NCBI GenBank assembly: GCA_965220425.1
Contig: OZ244830.1
Span: 868,001 to 932,000 of the forward strand
From: Azophilus sp965220425
Lineage (GTDB): Bacteria > Pseudomonadota > Gammaproteobacteria > Pseudomonadales > Azotimanducaceae
Length of the DNA stretch: 64,000 nt
Direction of reading: 5' to 3'
The translations under genes were made by a program, and so were the position numbers. Below the pieces are notes generated by a model, which was not told the origin of the DNA, did no database searches, and worked only from the letters and a program-made list of their open reading frames with translations. The first letter of the stretch is position 1; the number at the start of each line of letters is the position of its first letter. This document shows, piece by piece, positions 1-8,502 of the stretch.

Positions 1-978
1 GAACGGGGCCTGCAGCGTCAGGAACAAGGCACGCTCCCGTCCCGCCTCCGGGCGCACCTTGAGAAGATAGTCCATCAACGCGTTGCCGACGGAGGGGGTC
101 AGCGGAAAAGTGTCGGTCCGGCCGGTCTTGGGACGGAAAACACGCAACATGTCCCGCTCCCAGTCGATGTCCTCGACGCGCAGAGCGCCAACTTCACCGG
201 CCCTGAGCCCGCAGGTTGCAAGGATCGTCAGCACCGCGCGGTCGCGGAAGTTTACCGGGGTCGGATCTTCCGTCGTGGCCAGCAGCCTCTCGACTTCGTC
301 GCGATCGAACCCCTTGGGAACCGGTCTGTCGGGATAGGCCAGCGGCGGCATGATGCACCCCGCGATGCCCGGCCGGCACCAGTTCGACGTTTCGGCAAAA
401 CGGAAAAAGCTCCGCAGACACCCGGCCGCGGCCCGCGCGGACGTTCGGCGAAGACCCCCTTTGGCAATCCGCACGGCCAGGAACTCGTCGACGTCACCGA
501 TCGTCATGTCGGTGAGCATCAGATTCCTGCCCGCTGCCCAAGCAAAGAGACGGTCGCTCTCGTAACAGCAGTTGCCGACGGTCGCTTCAGACAGTCCCCG
601 CTCGTCCCGCATCCAGGCTGCGAAGGCTTCCACCTGCCGGGTGTGCTGATGGGCATCCTGAACCGGCTCTTCCAGCCAGCCGAGAAAACGCAGCCAGCGA
701 AAGGCATGGCGCCGGAAATCCGCGGCTGAAACCGCGGGAACGTTCCGGTACCACTCCTGAACAGCCGCCTCCACTGTCGCAAAACTCACCGGAACGTCCG
801 CATCCGGCAGGCTCAGCAGTTCCATGAGAGCAAGCTGAGTGCGCGCGACCCGGCGTGCGACATCGCCCACCACGCCTGAGGCGACCACGGCGCACAAATA
901 CCGTTCGCGATCCTCCAACAGGGGCGCAAGCCGATATCTCTCGATGGTCGCAGGGTTTTTGTAAATGACTTCGAACAT
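1..978 (-). CDS. RIT tyrosine recombinase RitA, second copy of element A (partial, runs off window)
   Basis: This is the first gene of a recombinase-in-trio element and is cut by the window edge, so only about the first 326 residues are present. The start is the ATG at 978, which pairs with the ATG at 20257 in the other copy; the sequence is the inverted copy of 20257-21234. The visible part contains the N-terminal SAM-like DNA-binding region and the first half of the catalytic domain with the box I arginine in GLRAGE. The family performs strand exchange at short core sites through an R-H-R-H-Y active site. Its start lies 139 bp from the element end at 1117, which abuts the broken serine recombinase. 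Whether the rest of this copy is intact cannot be seen. Confidence 0.85.
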   Translation of the reverse strand, partial: MFEVIYKNPATIERYRLAPLLEDRERYLCAVVASGVVGDVARRVARTQLALMELLSLPDADVPVSFATVEAAVQEWYRNVPAVSAADFRRHAFRWLRFLGWLEEPVQDAHQHTRQVEAFAAWMRDERGLSEATVGNCCYESDRLFAWAAGRNLMLTDMTIGDVDEFLAVRIAKGGLRRTSARAAAGCLRSFFRFAETSNWCRPGIAGCIMPPLAYPDRPVPKGFDRDEVERLLATTEDPTPVNFRDRAVLTILATCGLRAGEVGALRVEDIDWERDMLRVFRPKTGRTDTFPLTPSVGNALMDYLLKVRPEAGRERALFLTLQAPF

Positions 979-1117
979 GATTCATCTCCAGAACTCGTGG
1001 AAATGAATCATTTCAGACCAATCGCACCAAGAATATTATGTCAGGTAGCTTGGGACAAAAACTCTTAATGACAGTGACTTACGCAGGCTGCATGACATAG
1101 CGGGCTGCACTACATAT
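1..1117. repeat. Long inverted repeat, partner of 20118-21234
   Basis: Position x on this side matches position 21235-x on the other strand, from 1117/20118 to the window edge. The only difference I noticed is T at 1065 against the complement of C at 20170, so these are two distinct but very recent copies of RIT element A in opposite orientation. The repeat stops abruptly at 1117 and 20118, which fixes the left end of the element. Confidence 0.9.
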
Positions 1118-1149
1118 GGTATCTTATGTGGGGCCCCACATAAGATACC
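1118..1149. repeat. Perfect 32-bp palindrome at RIT/serine recombinase junction
   Basis: The arms match without mismatch and the symmetry stops exactly at 1118 and 1149. It reads as GGTATC, then a 20-nt palindrome with half-site TTATGTGGGG, then GATACC. The inner hexamer touches the RIT end at 1117 and the outer hexamer belongs to the serine recombinase gene. It lies inside an open frame, so it is not a placed terminator. Equivalent 32-bp palindromes occur at 29931-29962 and 42508-42539. Confidence 0.9.
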
Positions 1150-1566
1150 GAGCACCAGTTGGTCGTCCATGCGATTGAGGTCGTACAGGTTTTCCGCATC
1201 GGCAATCAGCGTATTGAAGACCTGGCACAACTCCAGCAAGTGACACCAGTCCTTGTCGGTGCGTGACAACCGCGACAGCTCCCGGCTGAGCACGATGCCG
1301 ACCTCGCCCAGGGCGACACTGGCCAGCAGTTGTTTAAAGTCTTCGCGCACGGGCGCGCCGCGCGCCGCGCTCATGCCGAGGTCGCGGTCAATAACCTGGA
1401 CGCGCTGAAAACCATAGGCGCGAGCGGTTTCCGTCAACGCGTATTGCAGACGCCGACTCTCGGTGTTCTGCTTGACCTGCGCCAGCGACGACTGGCGCAG
1501 GTAAACCACGGCGTGGCGAGACAAATGTTCCGGCGTGATCTTTGAACTCGTGTCACGCCGGCTCAT
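1150..1566 (-). pseudogene. Large serine recombinase, N-terminal catalytic half (disrupted)
   Basis: This encodes the resolvase-type catalytic domain of a large serine recombinase. The nucleophile region YLRQSS is at residues 22-27, followed by the typical stretches DRDLGMSA, REDFKQLL, VGIVLSRELSRLSR and DLNRMDDQLVLGI. The reading frame then runs through the palindrome into the RIT end and stops at 1036, giving a nonsense tail. The continuation, K-S-T-L-S-V-V-E-L-K-T, is found at 20117 going down, also on the minus strand, and joins in frame through the hexamer GGTATC/GGCATC. The start ATG overlaps the stop of the upstream DUF5372-like gene (ATGA at 1563-1566). The catalytic half alone lacks the DNA-binding recombinase and zinc-ribbon regions, so it should be inactive. 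Confidence 0.88.
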
Positions 1567-1976
1567 GGTCCGCCTCCCGATCGAGAACGGCTAGGAGCGC
1601 TTCGGCCATCAGGGCGATCAGCCGTTGCATCCGTTCCGGATCCATCTCCGGATCCACGGCGGCATCCTGATCGGTGTCGAGATCGAGGCTGGTTTGCTGC
1701 ATCGTTGTGCTCCGGCGGTGGCGTTGCCGGTATCTTTAAGCACGATGGGAGCTGCGCCGCCAGCGCGCGCAAAACGCGAACCGGCAGTTCCACTCGGTCT
1801 CCGAGCCGATGGCGAACCGCCTCCGGCTCGAGCATCCACCGTGGGATCTTCAGGGCTTTACCGCCGGGATCTCGCACCGTCGCGGCATGGCCCGCTCGGC
1901 GCGGCCACGCAACGACCTCGAGGCTTCTGTTATGGAGCGGATGAAACCGATAGTGCACCGTCACCGTCGACGGCAT
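1563..1976 (-). CDS. DUF5372-like small protein upstream of serine recombinase
   Basis: This 137-residue protein has the short FHPLHNRSLEVV...RDPGG...IPRWML pattern I associate with DUF5372 proteins, which commonly sit directly upstream of large serine recombinases in mobile elements. The C-terminal third is low-complexity, rich in Arg, Ser, Pro and Gly. Its stop overlaps the recombinase start by ATGA, so the two are translationally coupled and probably form one operon. The function of the family is unknown; a role assisting the recombinase is inferred only from the pairing. The IS91 fragment starts immediately beyond its 5' end on the opposite strand, so its promoter may be lost. Confidence 0.6.
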   Translation of the reverse strand: MPSTVTVHYRFHPLHNRSLEVVAWPRRAGHAATVRDPGGKALKIPRWMLEPEAVRHRLGDRVELPVRVLRALAAQLPSCLKIPATPPPEHNDAANQPRSRHRSGCRRGSGDGSGTDATADRPDGRSAPSRSRSGGGP

Positions 1977-1988
1977 GGTATTCAGCGT

Positions 1989-2911
1989 GGTTGTCGCTCA
2001 ACATTCACTTCCACATGCTCTTCCTCGACGGTGCGTATCGCTTTGATCGCGCACGACCGAGGTTTCACCGCGCGCCACGGCCGACCCCGGCCGAGCTCGT
2101 TCGGCTGTTACACACCATCAGCACACGCGTCGCCCGGTTGCTCGAACGACAGGGGTTGCTCGTGCGCGATGCCGAAAGCGACACCCTCGATTTCGAGCCC
2201 GGTGAGGCACTCGACCATCTGCTCGGCGCCTCCATCCGTTACCGCATCGCCATCGGTCCCAACGCCGGTCGTAAGGCGCTGACCCTGCGCACCGTTTTGG
2301 CACAACCGGAACCATTCGCTTCAACCTTGCTCGCCAGGCAGCCTGGCTTTTCGCTCCACGCGGCGACCTGCTGTGAGGCCAATCAACGCGATAAGCTGGA
2401 AAAACTCTGCCGCTATATCACCCGACCCGCCATCGCGAACGAACGGCTGTCGACCAACGAACGAGAACAAGTCGTCTACCAGTTCAAGCAGCCGTTCCAC
2501 GACGGCACCACCCACGTCGTGCTCGACCCCTTGGATTTCATCGCTCGGCTCGCAGCACTCGTACCGCGTCCGCGCTTGAACCTCACCCGCTTCCACGGCG
2601 TGTTTGCTCCCAACAGCAAACACCGCGAGCAGGTCGTGCCGAAACGCGAGCCCAGGGAGAAAACCAGCGACAAGCCCCTCGCACCCATGACCTGGATGCA
2701 GCGCTTGAAGAGAGTCTTCGCCATCGATATCGAAACCTGCCCCAAGTGCGGCGGCAAGCTCAGGACGATCGCTTGCATCGAGGATCCCGACGTCATCGCC
2801 ACCATTCTCGAGCACATTCGAACTCGCGAAGCGGCAGCGCCGTCACAGCCGCGAGCCCCGCCTCGGCATGCGGACCACCTTGGGCCCACAAACCAGCACA
2901 GGCTGTTCTAG
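1989..2911 (+). pseudogene. IS91-family (Y2) transposase, 5'-truncated
   Basis: From about 1989 the frame encodes the central and C-terminal part of an IS91/IS801-type rolling-circle transposase: LNIHFHMLFLDG, LDHLLGASIRYRIAIGP, KLEKLCRYITRP, FKQPFHDGTTHVVLDPLDFI, RLNLTRFHGVFAPNSKHR, MTWMQRLKRVFAIDIETCPKCGGKLR. The last part has the typical C-terminal CxxC. The N-terminal zinc finger and most of the replication-initiator region are missing. The frame stays open upstream to 1625 only because it runs antisense through the DUF5372-like gene. It is a dead remnant. Confidence 0.85.
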
Positions 2912-3086
2912 AACATCGCCTGCCGCCCTCCTGCGATCGAATTGCGAAAAGCTCCGTTCCGCACCCTTGATTGCCGCCTTTTTGCCCGCCTTTTTGCCCC
3001 TCGTCACCGTCGCCCGCAAGCTCTCCTCTAGCGAAAGCACGACCGCCTTACTTTCAGATCGCCAGTTTTCGGGCGGTTATTCTTCC

Positions 3087-3257
3087 TATGCGCCCGACGA
3101 CGGCGTCATCGTCAACATCGCATCGGATGACGTTCTGTACCCCTCGCCCGGTATCGGTGCCTACTCGATGTCGAAGATCTGCCAGATGCACTTCACCAGG
3201 CACATGGCCACCGAATGGGGGCCGGACAGGATCCGGGTGGTCGCCATCTCCCTGAAG
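3087..3257 (+). pseudogene. Short-chain dehydrogenase/reductase fragment
   Basis: The translation GVIVNIASDDVLYPSPGIGA followed by YSMSKICQMHF and RIRVVAIS is the middle of a classical SDR protein: the strand before the catalytic serine, then the YxxxK active-site pair in YSMSK, then the conserved R-V strand. The N-terminal Rossmann half is absent and the C-terminal part is cut off exactly at the IS3 left end. It is a stranded piece of a resident gene. Confidence 0.7.
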
Positions 3258-3315
3258 TGGTCCGGTAAATTTAGACAGGATGCTAAGGTAGTTTCCATGC
3301 GATGGGAGACCTACG

Positions 3316-3615
3316 ATGGGACGCCGCAAATTCACGGCCGAGTTCAAGCGCAAGGTGGTTATTCAGGCCATGCGTGGGGACGAAACGGTACGGGCCATAG
3401 CCGCTCGGCATGGCATCAACGCGAATCAACTGAGCAAGTGGAAGACCCAGGCCCACGACGGCCTGTTGGAGGTGTTCGACAATGCCGCCGGCAACCCGGC
3501 GTCGCGGGAGACGGACAAGCTGATCGAGCAGCTCTATGCGCGGATCGGTGAACTGGTGGTGGAGCGGGATTTTTTTTCGCGGGGTTCCGCGCTCTGGAAA
3601 GAGACCGGAAGGTAA
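3316..3615 (+). CDS. IS3-family transposase OrfA
   Basis: This is a 99-residue helix-turn-helix protein (RKFTAEFKRKVVIQAMRGDE, AIAARHGINANQLSKWK) followed by a leucine-zipper-like region (KLIEQLYARIGELVVERDFF). OrfA binds the element ends. Near its end is a run of eight T at 3570-3577; a -1 slip there moves ribosomes into the OrfB frame and would give the OrfAB fusion transposase. The orfA frame continues only to 3615. Confidence 0.9.
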   Translation: MGRRKFTAEFKRKVVIQAMRGDETVRAIAARHGINANQLSKWKTQAHDGLLEVFDNAAGNPASRETDKLIEQLYARIGELVVERDFFSRGSALWKETGR

Positions 3616-3644
3616 CGTTCATCCTGGACGACGGGACCCTGCCT

Positions 3645-4454
3645 TTGACCCGCAAGTGCGAACTGGCGGGCGTCAGCCGCGCCTCGCTGTACTACCGGCC
3701 GAGGCCGGCGGACGCGCTGACGCTGGAGCTACAGCTGGTCGTGGACAAGCTGTACATGGAGTGTCCGTATTACGGCAGTCGCCGGGTGATGTTCCACCTG
3801 CGCCGCGAGGGATACGCGGTGGGGCGCACGAAGGCGCGGAGCCTGATGGCCGCGGTGGGGTGGCGGACCGTCCACCCCGGCCCGCGCACCACCAAACCGC
3901 AGCCGGGGCACAAGATTTACCCCTATTTGCTGAGGGATCTGGGGGAAATCCGCCCTGGCGAGGTGATTTGCGCCGACATCACCTACATTCCGGTGCGGGG
4001 CGGTTTCTTCTACTTGGTCGCCCTCATGGACTGGGCCAGCCGCTTCGTGTTGTCGTGGGAGTTGGACAACACCATGGAGGTGGGTTTCTGCGTGAGCGCC
4101 GTCGGGGAGGCGTTGCGCCGATACGGCGCGCCGTTGATCTCGAACACCGACCAGGGCAGCCAGTTCACCAGCGACGCCTTCACCCGGCCGCTGCTCGAGG
4201 CGGGGGTGCGGATCAGCATGGACGGCAAGGGGCGGTGGATGGACAATCGCTTCATCGAGCGACTCTGGCGGTCGCTGAAGTACGAGGCGGTTTACCTTGA
4301 GGAACTGTGCGGCGGCCACCACGCCCGGCGGGTGATCGGCGCTTGGCTGGACCATTACAATCACCGGAGGCCGCACCTGGTCTTCGCGGGAAAGACGCCC
4401 GCCGAAGTCTACTTCGCCGGACGGGCGGCTCACCTGCCGATCGCCGCCGGCTGA
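3645..4454 (+). CDS. IS3-family transposase OrfB (DDE integrase domain)
   Basis: The catalytic protein has an HTH_21-like N-terminus (CELAGVSRASLYYRP, YYGSRRVMFHLRREGY) and an rve integrase core. The DDE triad is visible as D in CADITYIPV, D in SNTDQGSQF and E in DNRFIERLW, followed by YNHRRPH near the end. The first ATG of the frame is at 3645, but the -1 frame is open back to the T-run at 3570 (residues RALERDRKVTFILDDG), so the functional product is probably the frameshifted OrfAB. It appears intact. Confidence 0.9.
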   Translation: MTRKCELAGVSRASLYYRPRPADALTLELQLVVDKLYMECPYYGSRRVMFHLRREGYAVGRTKARSLMAAVGWRTVHPGPRTTKPQPGHKIYPYLLRDLGEIRPGEVICADITYIPVRGGFFYLVALMDWASRFVLSWELDNTMEVGFCVSAVGEALRRYGAPLISNTDQGSQFTSDAFTRPLLEAGVRISMDGKGRWMDNRFIERLWRSLKYEAVYLEELCGGHHARRVIGAWLDHYNHRRPHLVFAGKTPAEVYFAGRAAHLPIAAG

Positions 4455-4470
4455 CCCCCCGCGTTTCGCG

Positions 4471-4523
4471 GTGCCGTGCCTTGCGCTCCGGTCGCTTCGC
4501 TCCCTGCGCGCAAGGCACGGCAC
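4471..4523. terminator. 16-bp perfect stem-loop after IS3 orfB
   Basis: The arms GTGCCGTGCCTTGCGC (4471-4486) and its exact complement (4508-4523) enclose a 21-nt loop. There is no T-run on either strand, so it is either a non-canonical terminator for orfB or a structure protecting the transposase mRNA. It lies inside the IS ends. Confidence 0.45.
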
Positions 4524-4666
4524 CCCCAGGCAAGGCTTTCCAGCGCCTGCCGCGAAGGAGTTGACGGCGGACCGGACATGCCGGACGATACGGCTTCAAC
4601 GAGGGCAAAAAACCAGTCGGAAACTATCTTAGCTTCGCCCTCAACCTGTCTAAACAAACCCGACCA

Positions 4667-5222
4667 CCTCTGTTTTACCCCAGCACCCCCAGCAAAAATG
4701 GTTGAAGCGATTGGAGATTACGCCACATGTTCCTAATCTCCTCTCTTTGATGACGGATAATACTCGCCGCCGCGGCCTCGGCCTGTCCCCATATGTGTAG
4801 ACAACGCACAATGCAGCGCTTAGAGCACCCAGAGTTCTACGTCAATGAACGCCTCGGCCCCTACCAGGCTTCCCCCAGCAGCCCGAAATACACCAGCAAC
4901 CGGCACAAGGCGCGAACTCGCCCGCAAGGGACATCGCGACGTTCTCCCCGAGCCACGGGTGCTCCTGGTAAAACTGGGTCACCGTGTCCACATGAAAGTT
5001 TGCATTGACCGCGGGTTCTGCGGCCAGTTCGGGCGGTTTGTGCCGGCGCATGGCCGAGTCCCGCCAGGTCACGATCTTCTCGACCAGCTCGTCCGCGCGC
5101 GGTGGGCCGACGCAGGCCCAGTGGACGATGGCGCTCACAGACTGCCACGAATCCCCGCAAGCTCTGCGTTGCGCGCATGTCTACCATTCTTGACACATGG
5201 TTATCTCAATAGATCCTGCCAG
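4667..5222. other. Gene-poor stretch with a decayed minus-strand coding remnant
   Basis: No intact gene is seen. On the minus strand from about 5136 to 4850 there is protein-like sequence (VHWACVGPPRADELVEKIVT, QFYQEHPWLGENVAMSLAGE), but the frame shifts before the probable end LLVYFGLLGEAW. I do not recognise the family. The promoter and ribosome-binding site of the lipoprotein at 5223 must lie in the last 100 bases. Confidence 0.25.
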
Positions 5223-7142
5223 ATGAAGCAGTCTTCAATAAGTTCACAATTGGTTCCGAGGCATAAGAGTGTCAGGCTTCCGGTAGCGATTGCCTTCACT
5301 ATGCTCTGCGTTGCTTGCGGCGGCGGAGGCGGAGGCGATAGCGCGCCGGCACCAAACCCCACTGGGAGCATTTCTGCCGAACCGGAGAGTTGCATTATTT
5401 CGATTGGCGAATCCCACTGCACGTCGACGCTGACCTGGACCACACAAAACGCTAGCAACGCATGTGTCTTTTCTCGTGAATCAAGAGAGACAGTTGCCTG
5501 TGCCCCCAGTGGCACCCAGATGGTGAATGTCATGGCGGGCCTAAACACTTTTCTGCTAAAGACCGGTTCAGATTTTGACGGCAGCCAGGAAATTGAATCC
5601 ATCGATGTTGAGGGAGTTAACGCGCCCACCGTGGAAATTTTCTTCACACCATCTTCGATCGACCCTGGTCAAGGCTCTGTGTTGGAGTGGAATTCAGAGC
5701 ACGCGGAAAGCTGCAAGAGCGATCAGGACCCTAACATTAAGGAGACGACCGGAACCCTCACGTATGTCAGAAGCGAGCCCGGCGACTGGAACGTAAAGAT
5801 CTTTTGTACGGGTCAAGGCGGCGAGGCCAGTGCATCCGCAACCCTAACGGTCAAGCAGCCGGCAATCTGGTCACTGACTAACGACAAGCGCAGAGGTTAC
5901 CTTCAGTTCTACTCGCCGGTCATTTTTAAGCGAGCAGACGAAAACGACCGCGAGCACCATGGCTTCGATCTTGTCACGAATTTCGATTTCGATCGCGACG
6001 ACACATTTTTGAACAACCGTCAGAACTGGCGCCAAATCCATGAGTACGTGGGCGGCAACCCAAATCTGGAGCACTGGCGAATACGTCCCACCGTTTATTC
6101 GGCCATCGTAGAGTTCATGGAAGATGACGGTTCAAAATCTGTGGTTCTGATCTACCACATTTATCACGCTCTACAGAAAGGTTCCATCCATGACTGGGAA
6201 CGCATCGAGATTCGGGTAGATCATGTGAATGGAACTCCTGGAGGTCGTGGCGAGCGGCTGAATTTCGTCGTTATCACTGAACACAGCAAACACCACCACA
6301 AAAAGAAAACCGACGATGACCTCAATTTCATGGAGACGAGGACTGGCGAACATGCATTGATTTGGCAGGCTCAATGGTCAGGCGATGTTCTTCAACCAAA
6401 TAGAGCCGAGTTGCGCTTTGTCGAAGATAGTTGGTCAGAAATAGAACGACGCGTAGCGGATGACCGCGATGCGCAAGTTGAGGTCACTGGTGACGGGGAA
6501 AAGAAAAAGGCCAATTACGTATTTGTCTGCGTCTGTTCCAGCGCAGCCAAAAACTATTGGGCCGCCCAGGAAATTAATCGGCAGAGCGCACCCAAGCTAA
6601 TAGCTGGAGTTAAAGACAAAGTTGCGTGGAGTGAGGTACGACGAATCACATACGAACTACAAGACCTCGCTGACATTCTCCCCTCGCACACGGCTGGAGG
6701 AGGATATGAAAGACATTGGGGTGGGCAACCGATTATGATCGACATGGTTACGCCGCTCCTCGATGAGGGAGGAGAGACATTGATAACGACTGGCATTCAG
6801 GACTTTTACTATACTGCGTTGGATTATGAAAATGCTGAGGACGCTCGTGAAGGATATCCGTACAAGAGTTGGTTTTGGGGGGCCTACAAACTAGACGGAA
6901 AGCATCTGAAAAAAGAAGCGTTTGACGGAGACGAAAACGCGTTCCAGGGTGGCACCCGCGGCGCAGCGAGCGGCCGGCTAGATTCCCATGAAGCCTATTG
7001 GTTACAGCACGACTACTTCGCGCACGACGGTCGGGGTAGTTCGAATGATGGCCAATCTGGTCGTTGGCTTAAACTCGACTGGCAAAGCATCGACGATAAA
7101 GGGGGGTTCGACGGGCGTTGGGTTCAGCTTTTTCAAGATTAA
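5223..7142 (+). CDS. Putative secreted lipoprotein, unknown function
   Basis: The open frame extends back to 4845, but the convincing start is the ATG at 5223, which begins a signal peptide (LPVAIAFTMLCVAC) with a cysteine followed by six glycines, as in many lipoproteins whose mature end is a flexible Gly linker. The product is about 639 residues. Residues 40-210 look like two Ig-like or bacterial Big-type beta-sandwich segments with paired cysteines. The C-terminal 400 residues, rich in Trp, His and acidic residues (HEYVGGNPNLEHWRIRPTVY, VVLIYHIYHALQKGSIHDWE), match no family I can name. The H and DWE clusters could be metal or carbohydrate sites, but that is a guess. It lies alone, flanked by decayed sequence on both sides. 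Confidence 0.6.
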   Translation: MKQSSISSQLVPRHKSVRLPVAIAFTMLCVACGGGGGGDSAPAPNPTGSISAEPESCIISIGESHCTSTLTWTTQNASNACVFSRESRETVACAPSGTQMVNVMAGLNTFLLKTGSDFDGSQEIESIDVEGVNAPTVEIFFTPSSIDPGQGSVLEWNSEHAESCKSDQDPNIKETTGTLTYVRSEPGDWNVKIFCTGQGGEASASATLTVKQPAIWSLTNDKRRGYLQFYSPVIFKRADENDREHHGFDLVTNFDFDRDDTFLNNRQNWRQIHEYVGGNPNLEHWRIRPTVYSAIVEFMEDDGSKSVVLIYHIYHALQKGSIHDWERIEIRVDHVNGTPGGRGERLNFVVITEHSKHHHKKKTDDDLNFMETRTGEHALIWQAQWSGDVLQPNRAELRFVEDSWSEIERRVADDRDAQVEVTGDGEKKKANYVFVCVCSSAAKNYWAAQEINRQSAPKLIAGVKDKVAWSEVRRITYELQDLADILPSHTAGGGYERHWGGQPIMIDMVTPLLDEGGETLITTGIQDFYYTALDYENAEDAREGYPYKSWFWGAYKLDGKHLKKEAFDGDENAFQGGTRGAASGRLDSHEAYWLQHDYFAHDGRGSSNDGQSGRWLKLDWQSIDDKGGFDGRWVQLFQD

Positions 7143-7460
7143 AGGGAAGGTTCCTATTTGCGAGTTTTTTGCTCCGCACGGGACCCCGGAAACACACTGG
7201 CATCCATTTGCTGCCCCTTGTGGACCGCAGCGAACAGTTCGATCCAATACGACAGCACCTCTTCGTGCCGCAGTAGTAGCTTCACCACCTTCGAGAATTG
7301 TGCGACCTATCTGAGCACGGACAGGAAGGGGGCTTCAGGATACTGCCATGCGCGATGCCAACGACGCAGATTACTTTTCCCCGCACTGAACGTGGCACCA
7401 TCGTTTCTACCCGCCTGGTCTGATATGTTCCTCGGCGAGCCAACGTTGCTGAGGATTGAA
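7143..7460. other. Intergenic stretch with antisense coding remnant
   Basis: No intact gene. The minus strand between about 7320 and 7160 reads QFSKVVKLLLRHEEVLSYWI then ELFAAVHKGQQMDASVFPGS in one frame. The minus strand at 7965-7905 reads EAAEFVKAAKLLRYEQ, clearly a related motif. These look like two leftover pieces of one protein family on the strand opposite the present genes. Confidence 0.3.
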
Positions 7461-7916
7461 ATGGAATCGTCGGTTATTGCATCTTTGATTGTGGCCGTCA
7501 TCGCATCGCTGATAACTTCCCAATTGGCCTTTCATCGATTTCGAAGTCAGAAGGGGTGGGAACGACGGGCGAAGGCCTACGACGATGTTGTCATTGCGCT
7601 TCACCAAATGAGTCTAGTCCTGCAAACCGAGGTCAGAGCAGTTGTCAGTGGTAGGGTTCTTTCAGATAAGGAACAAAAAAAATGTAACGCCAGATACTCT
7701 GAAGCCAGGCTCGAAGTCGCCCGGGTAGCTACGCTTGGTGGGTACATTTTGGGTAGCGACGCTCGTGACGAATTGAAAAACTTCTTAGAATTGAAAAGCG
7801 ACCCCAACGACAGTTGGGGTGAAGTCGTCATCAATAGCCAAAGCGAAACCATTGCGTACTTGAACAAGATGATCGAATTGGCGCGCAAGGACTTGGGCGT
7901 AAACGACGCAGATTAA
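7461..7916 (+). CDS. Small single-pass membrane protein, unknown
   Basis: The start is the ATG at 7461, where a hydrophobic segment begins (residues 4-20, SVIASLIVAVIASLITS). Upstream in-frame sequence does not look coding. The remaining 130 residues form a hydrophilic, mostly helical cytoplasmic domain (RFRSQKGWERRAKAYDDVVI, EQKKCNARYSEARLEVARVA, YLNKMIELARKDL). This layout, an N-terminal anchor with a helical tail, is common among small phage-defence and effector-associated proteins, but nothing specific is recognised. There is no obvious operon partner. Confidence 0.5.
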   Translation: MESSVIASLIVAVIASLITSQLAFHRFRSQKGWERRAKAYDDVVIALHQMSLVLQTEVRAVVSGRVLSDKEQKKCNARYSEARLEVARVATLGGYILGSDARDELKNFLELKSDPNDSWGEVVINSQSETIAYLNKMIELARKDLGVNDAD

Positions 7917-8000
7917 CACTTGCTCGTAGCGCAACAGTTTCGCCGCCTTCACGAATTCCGCGGCCTCCATGAGCACAAGACGCACCGGGTCCCATAGAAT

Positions 8001-8351
8001 ATGCCCATGAACCAACTCCCCACCAGGGTTTCCTCCCTCATTAGTGCGGCACAATCAGCTGGCTTCCGCGTTGAACGTGGAAGGATGCAAGTGATGATCT
8101 GGTGCGTTGCCAGGGATGGAGGCTGGGGCAAGGTCGGCGGGTGGAACACCCGGAGCAAGCACTGGTACGTCTCAAAGGTTCTGGCGAGCGGCCAAAACCA
8201 ACTCATGCAGCGTCTCGGTTTCCGTTGGATGGAGAATTCCACGGGCCGTCACTGCTGGTGGCAGATCGATGGGGCCGAGAATACCGGCGCCTTTCAGGCT
8301 GCGGTTGAAGCGTTGACCGGCGTGGCGATTCTGGCGAATAAGGGGCATTGA
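8001..8351 (+). CDS. Hypothetical protein, 116 residues
   Basis: This is a compact protein with several Trp and Gly residues (MIWCVARDGGWGKVGGWNTR, SKHWYVSKVLASGQNQLMQR, TGRHCWWQIDGAENTGAFQA). A second ATG at 8007 could be the true start. No motif is recognised and there is no clear operon partner. Codon use looks coding. Its 5' end overlaps the antisense remnant ending near 7905-7985 only at its upstream side. Confidence 0.45.
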   Translation: MPMNQLPTRVSSLISAAQSAGFRVERGRMQVMIWCVARDGGWGKVGGWNTRSKHWYVSKVLASGQNQLMQRLGFRWMENSTGRHCWWQIDGAENTGAFQAAVEALTGVAILANKGH

Positions 8352-8502
8352 GTATCGCTTTAGTATGAGCCCTAATTTCAGCGAACCCGCCCGTTGCTAC
8401 CAGCGCTTTGAAATTGGATGAAATCCACCGGTTTGAAGCCATTGCTCGGAAGCAGGCCCGTTCTTGAGTGCAACGACACCGCTCGCCGGAAGCTGTTCGT
8501 TC

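Larger units (their letters stand above)
3258..4666 (+). mobile_element. IS3-family insertion sequence
   Basis: The ends are imperfect inverted repeats: the left begins TGGTCCGGTAAATTTAGACA and the right, read inward, begins TGGTCGGGTTTGTTTAGACA; both then run into a TAGTTTCC block. Between them lie overlapping orfA and orfB in +1 and -1 frames, as in the family. I could not find an unambiguous target duplication. The 3' part holds a strong hairpin at 4471-4523 beyond orfB. The element cut the SDR gene on its left. Confidence 0.85.

Noticed and set aside
1118..1149. Palindrome as a transcription terminator
   Set aside because: The same 32-bp form recurs at two other RIT junctions with different sequence and no T-run; position at recombination borders explains it better.
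1625..1988. 5' extension of the IS91 transposase frame
   Set aside because: The part before 1989 lies antisense to the DUF5372-like gene and has no similarity to IS91 proteins; the frame is open by chance.
4845..5222. Upstream start of the lipoprotein frame at 4845
   Set aside because: The extension lacks coding character, while the ATG at 5223 starts directly before a signal peptide.
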